Shown: positions 45,801 through 64,000 of the stretch, piece by piece | How the letters are laid out: the number at the start of each line of letters is the position of its first letter | Position numbering within the stretch: position 1 is the first letter of the stretch | Assembly: GCF_000518265.1 (NCBI RefSeq) | Contig: NZ_JADG01000003.1 | Span: forward strand, 124,001 to 188,000 | Origin: Actinomadura oligospora ATCC 43269 | GTDB taxonomy: Bacteria; Actinomycetota; Actinomycetes; Streptosporangiales; Streptosporangiaceae | DNA: 64,000 nt | Direction: 5' to 3' | Notes under the pieces: generated by a model | What the model saw: only the letters and a program-made list of their open reading frames with translations | Told to the model about the DNA's origin: nothing | The model's database searches: none | Made by a program: the position numbers and the translations under genes

Positions 45801-47837
45801 GGCCTACGTCCGGGCCTGGCGCGTCGCCAAGACCGACCTGACGCTGTTCATGCGCCGCGAGCCCGACGGGACGATGGCCGGGGGCCTGGAGTACGCCACG
45901 GCCCTGTACGAGCCGTCGACCGTCGAGCGGATGGCCGGTCGCTTCGGCCTGCTCCTGGAGGCCGTCGCGGCCCGGCCCGACACCCCGGTGGGCGCGCTCG
46001 GGCTCCTCCCCGGCGACGAGCTGGAGCGGCTGCTGGCGTGGGGTGAGGGAGTCCCCGTCTCGGAGTCGCCGCTGCCCGGGGCGACGAGGACGGTTCCCGA
46101 GGCGGTCGAGGCGCGGGCCGCCGAGTCGCCCGGGACGGTCGCCGTGGCCATGGACGACGGCTCGCTCACCTTCGGGGAGTTGGAGGCCCGCGCCAATCGC
46201 CTGGCCTGGTACCTGGCCGGACGGGGTGTGGGCCCGGAGTCGGTGGTGGGGGTGCTGCTGGGTCGGGGTGTCGAGCTGGTGGTGTCGTTGCTGGCGGTGT
46301 GGAAGGCGGGGGCGGCGTTCGTGCCGTTGGAGCCGTCCGCTCCGGCTGAGCGGACCGCCGCGATGCTGGCGGACGCCGGTGCCTCGCTGACGCTGACCGA
46401 GGCGGTCCTGAACGAGGACTCGGACGAGATCGCTCGCATGCCGGTCGTCCGGCCGGACCGGACCACCGACCCGGACCAGATCGCCTACGTCATCTTCACC
46501 TCGGGTTCGACGGGCCGTCCGAAGGGCGTGGCGGTGACGCATCGGGGTCTGGCGAACCATGTGGGCTGGGCTGCTGGCGAGTTGGTGGGTGATTCTGAGG
46601 GTGGTGCGCCGGTGTTCTCGTCGGTGGCGTTCGACCTTCAGGTGCCGAACTTGTGGGCTCCGCTGGTGGCGGGTCGTCCGGCGTATCTGTTCCCGCAGGA
46701 CGGTGACCTCGCCGACCTCGGGAAGTGGCTCGCGGCGTCCGGCCCGTTCGCGTTCATCAAACTCACGCCGTCTCACCTGGAGATCCTCGCCGGTAAGCTC
46801 CCGGCGGACGAGCTGCGCGGGCTGGCCGAGAACTTCGTCATCGCGGGTGAGGCGCTGCCGTCGGCACTGGCCGTACCGCTGGCGAGGGTGAACGCGCGGG
46901 GACGCCTCCTGAACGAGTACGGGCCGACGGAGGCGTCGGTGGGGACGTGTGTGTTCCCGGTCGTGGGTGCTGTGGCCGGTGAGGTGGTGCCGATCGGCCG
47001 TCCGCTGCCGGGGATGACCATGCGCGTCCTGGACGCCGACATGCGCCTCGTCCCCGTGGGAATGGCGGGCGAACTGTTCGTGGGCGGCGTCGGTGTCGCG
47101 CGCGGTTATGTGGGTCGTCCCGAGTTGACCGCTGACCGGTTCGTGCCTGATCCGTTCGGTCCGGCCGGTTCGCGTTTGTATCGCACCGGCGATCTGGTGC
47201 GCGTGCTCCCCGATGGTTCCGTGGAGTTCCTGGGACGCCTGGACGACCAGGTGAAGATCCGCGGGTACCGGATCGAGCCGGGCGAGGTCCGGACGGTCGT
47301 CGCCGCGCACCCGGCGGTGGCCGACGCCGTGGTCGTCGCCCACGACGAAAGGCTCGTCGCCTACGTCGTCCCCGCCGGAGACGTGTCCGGCCTGCGTGAG
47401 CACTGCGCGGCGGCGCTGCCGGAGCACATGGTTCCGGCGGTGTTCGTGGAGCTGGCGGCGATCCCGCTGAACGCCAACGGCAAGGTCGACCGCCACGCCC
47501 TCCCCGACCCCGGTTCCGGAGCGGGCGAGGACGAGATCGTCGAGCCCCGCACCATCGTCGAGGAACGCATCGCCGAGATCTGGGCCGAGCTCCTCGGCGC
47601 CACCGTGAGCGTGCACGCCAACTTCTTCCAGGCCGGCGGGAACTCGATCGTCGCCATCCGGCTGATCGCCGAGATCCAAGAGGCCTTCGACATCGATCTG
47701 CAGGTCCGGACCGTCTTCGAGAACCCGACCATCGCGGCGCTGGCACTGGACGTGGAGGCCCGCGTCCGCGCGGAGGTCGCGAGCCTCTCGGACGCCGACC
47801 TGCTCGCCGACCCGCTTCCCCTGGAGGGGCAGGACAG

Positions 47838-47841
<4 letters not shown>
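42874..47841 (+). CDS. Two-module NRPS (A-PCP-C-A-PCP)
   Basis: A 1,655-residue synthetase with no N-terminal condensation domain, so it is the probable chain starter. Adenylation 1 occupies about 10-515 ([26 protein letters not shown]) and carrier 1 has LGGTSLQ, with the Ser at 560. The condensation domain (about 610-1045) has canonical HHICCDG with catalytic His748. Adenylation 2 is about 1055-1540 ([26 protein letters not shown]), and carrier 2 has AGGNSIV, with the Ser at 1591. Reading Stachelhaus positions by eye against GrsA gives DALQVSTVD for A1 (no firm match; last Lys is the A10 Lys) and DLPKVAEVG for A2, near the Asn/Asp codes. Its stop overlaps the next NRPS start (ATGA). RBS: GGGAG 5 nt before ATG. 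Confidence 0.95.
46100..47530 (+). repeat. Adenylation-domain duplicate, copy 1 (in first NRPS)
   Basis: Adenylation domain 2 of the first NRPS is nearly identical in protein, and over long runs in DNA, to adenylation domain 3 of the giant NRPS (about 55850-57280). Shared stretches include GGTCTGGCGAACCATGTGGG and GCGGCGTCCGGCCCGTTCGC. Both copies use T-ending codons (GGT, GTT, CGT) more often than neighbouring domains, which suggests common recent origin and gene conversion. Confidence 0.75.

Positions 47842-64000
<16,159 letters not shown>

Noticed and set aside
42871..47679. 1,602-codon minus-strand frame opposite the first NRPS
   Set aside because: Same shadow effect. The plus-strand frame has complete NRPS motifs, and the minus frame has none.

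Overview
This is high-GC actinobacterial chromosome. Third codon positions are strongly G/C, GTG starts are frequent, and the gene content is typical of sporulating actinomycetes: whiA, rbpA, a mycothiol-dependent enzyme, SARP and PucR regulators, and a uvrC-rapZ-yvcK-whiA block. The gene set would suit Streptosporangiales (for example an Actinomadura-like genus), but the genus is inferred, not shown.

Region 1 (1-12.2 kb) is mixed: the C-terminal part of a TPR protein, a Crp/Fnr regulator, a maleylpyruvate isomerase-fold enzyme, an alpha/beta hydrolase, a secreted L,D-transpeptidase, a secreted collagen-like protein, a GNAT acetyltransferase, uvrA with an SOS-type box, two tandem Rieske lipoproteins and an MscS channel. 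Region 2 (12.3-17.6 kb) is the conserved uvrC-rapZ-yvcK-whiA operon. After an esterase and a PucR-type regulator, region 3 (20.1-24.1 kb) is the glycolytic block gap-pgk-tpiA followed by secG and rbpA. Two DasR-like (dre) sites lie upstream of gap, and a perfect 44-nt palindrome separates gap from pgk. Region 4 (24.2-35 kb) has an acyltransferase, glyA behind a clear ZTP (pfl) riboswitch, an ECF sigma factor with a membrane partner, methyltransferases, a TetR gene with a palindromic operator, two GNAT genes (one fused to an ACT-like domain) and a DAO-type oxidase.

Region 5 (about 35 kb to the window end) is a nonribosomal peptide cluster that runs off the right edge. On the minus strand are a SARP regulator, a degenerate D-2-hydroxyacid dehydrogenase and a 16-codon ORF with an excellent ribosome binding site. 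On the plus strand are a TrmB/LuxR-type regulator, a fatty-acyl-AMP-ligase-like protein that has lost its ATP-binding and catalytic motifs, an SbnA-like 2,3-diaminopropionate enzyme, an MbtH-like protein, a two-module NRPS (A-PCP-C-A-PCP) and a giant NRPS of more than 5,380 residues (C-A-PCP followed by four C-A-PCP modules in this window).

The most unusual features are the four internal condensation domains of the giant NRPS. All lack the first His of HHxxxDG, and three of them also have Glu in place of the Asp. They combine with GGDSI carrier domains, no epimerase domains, two pseudoenzyme-like accessory proteins and a possible micropeptide. The product cannot be named. Residue codes read by eye suggest Asn/Asp-like residues at three positions and Thr-like residues at two, and the SbnA homologue suggests diaminopropionate.
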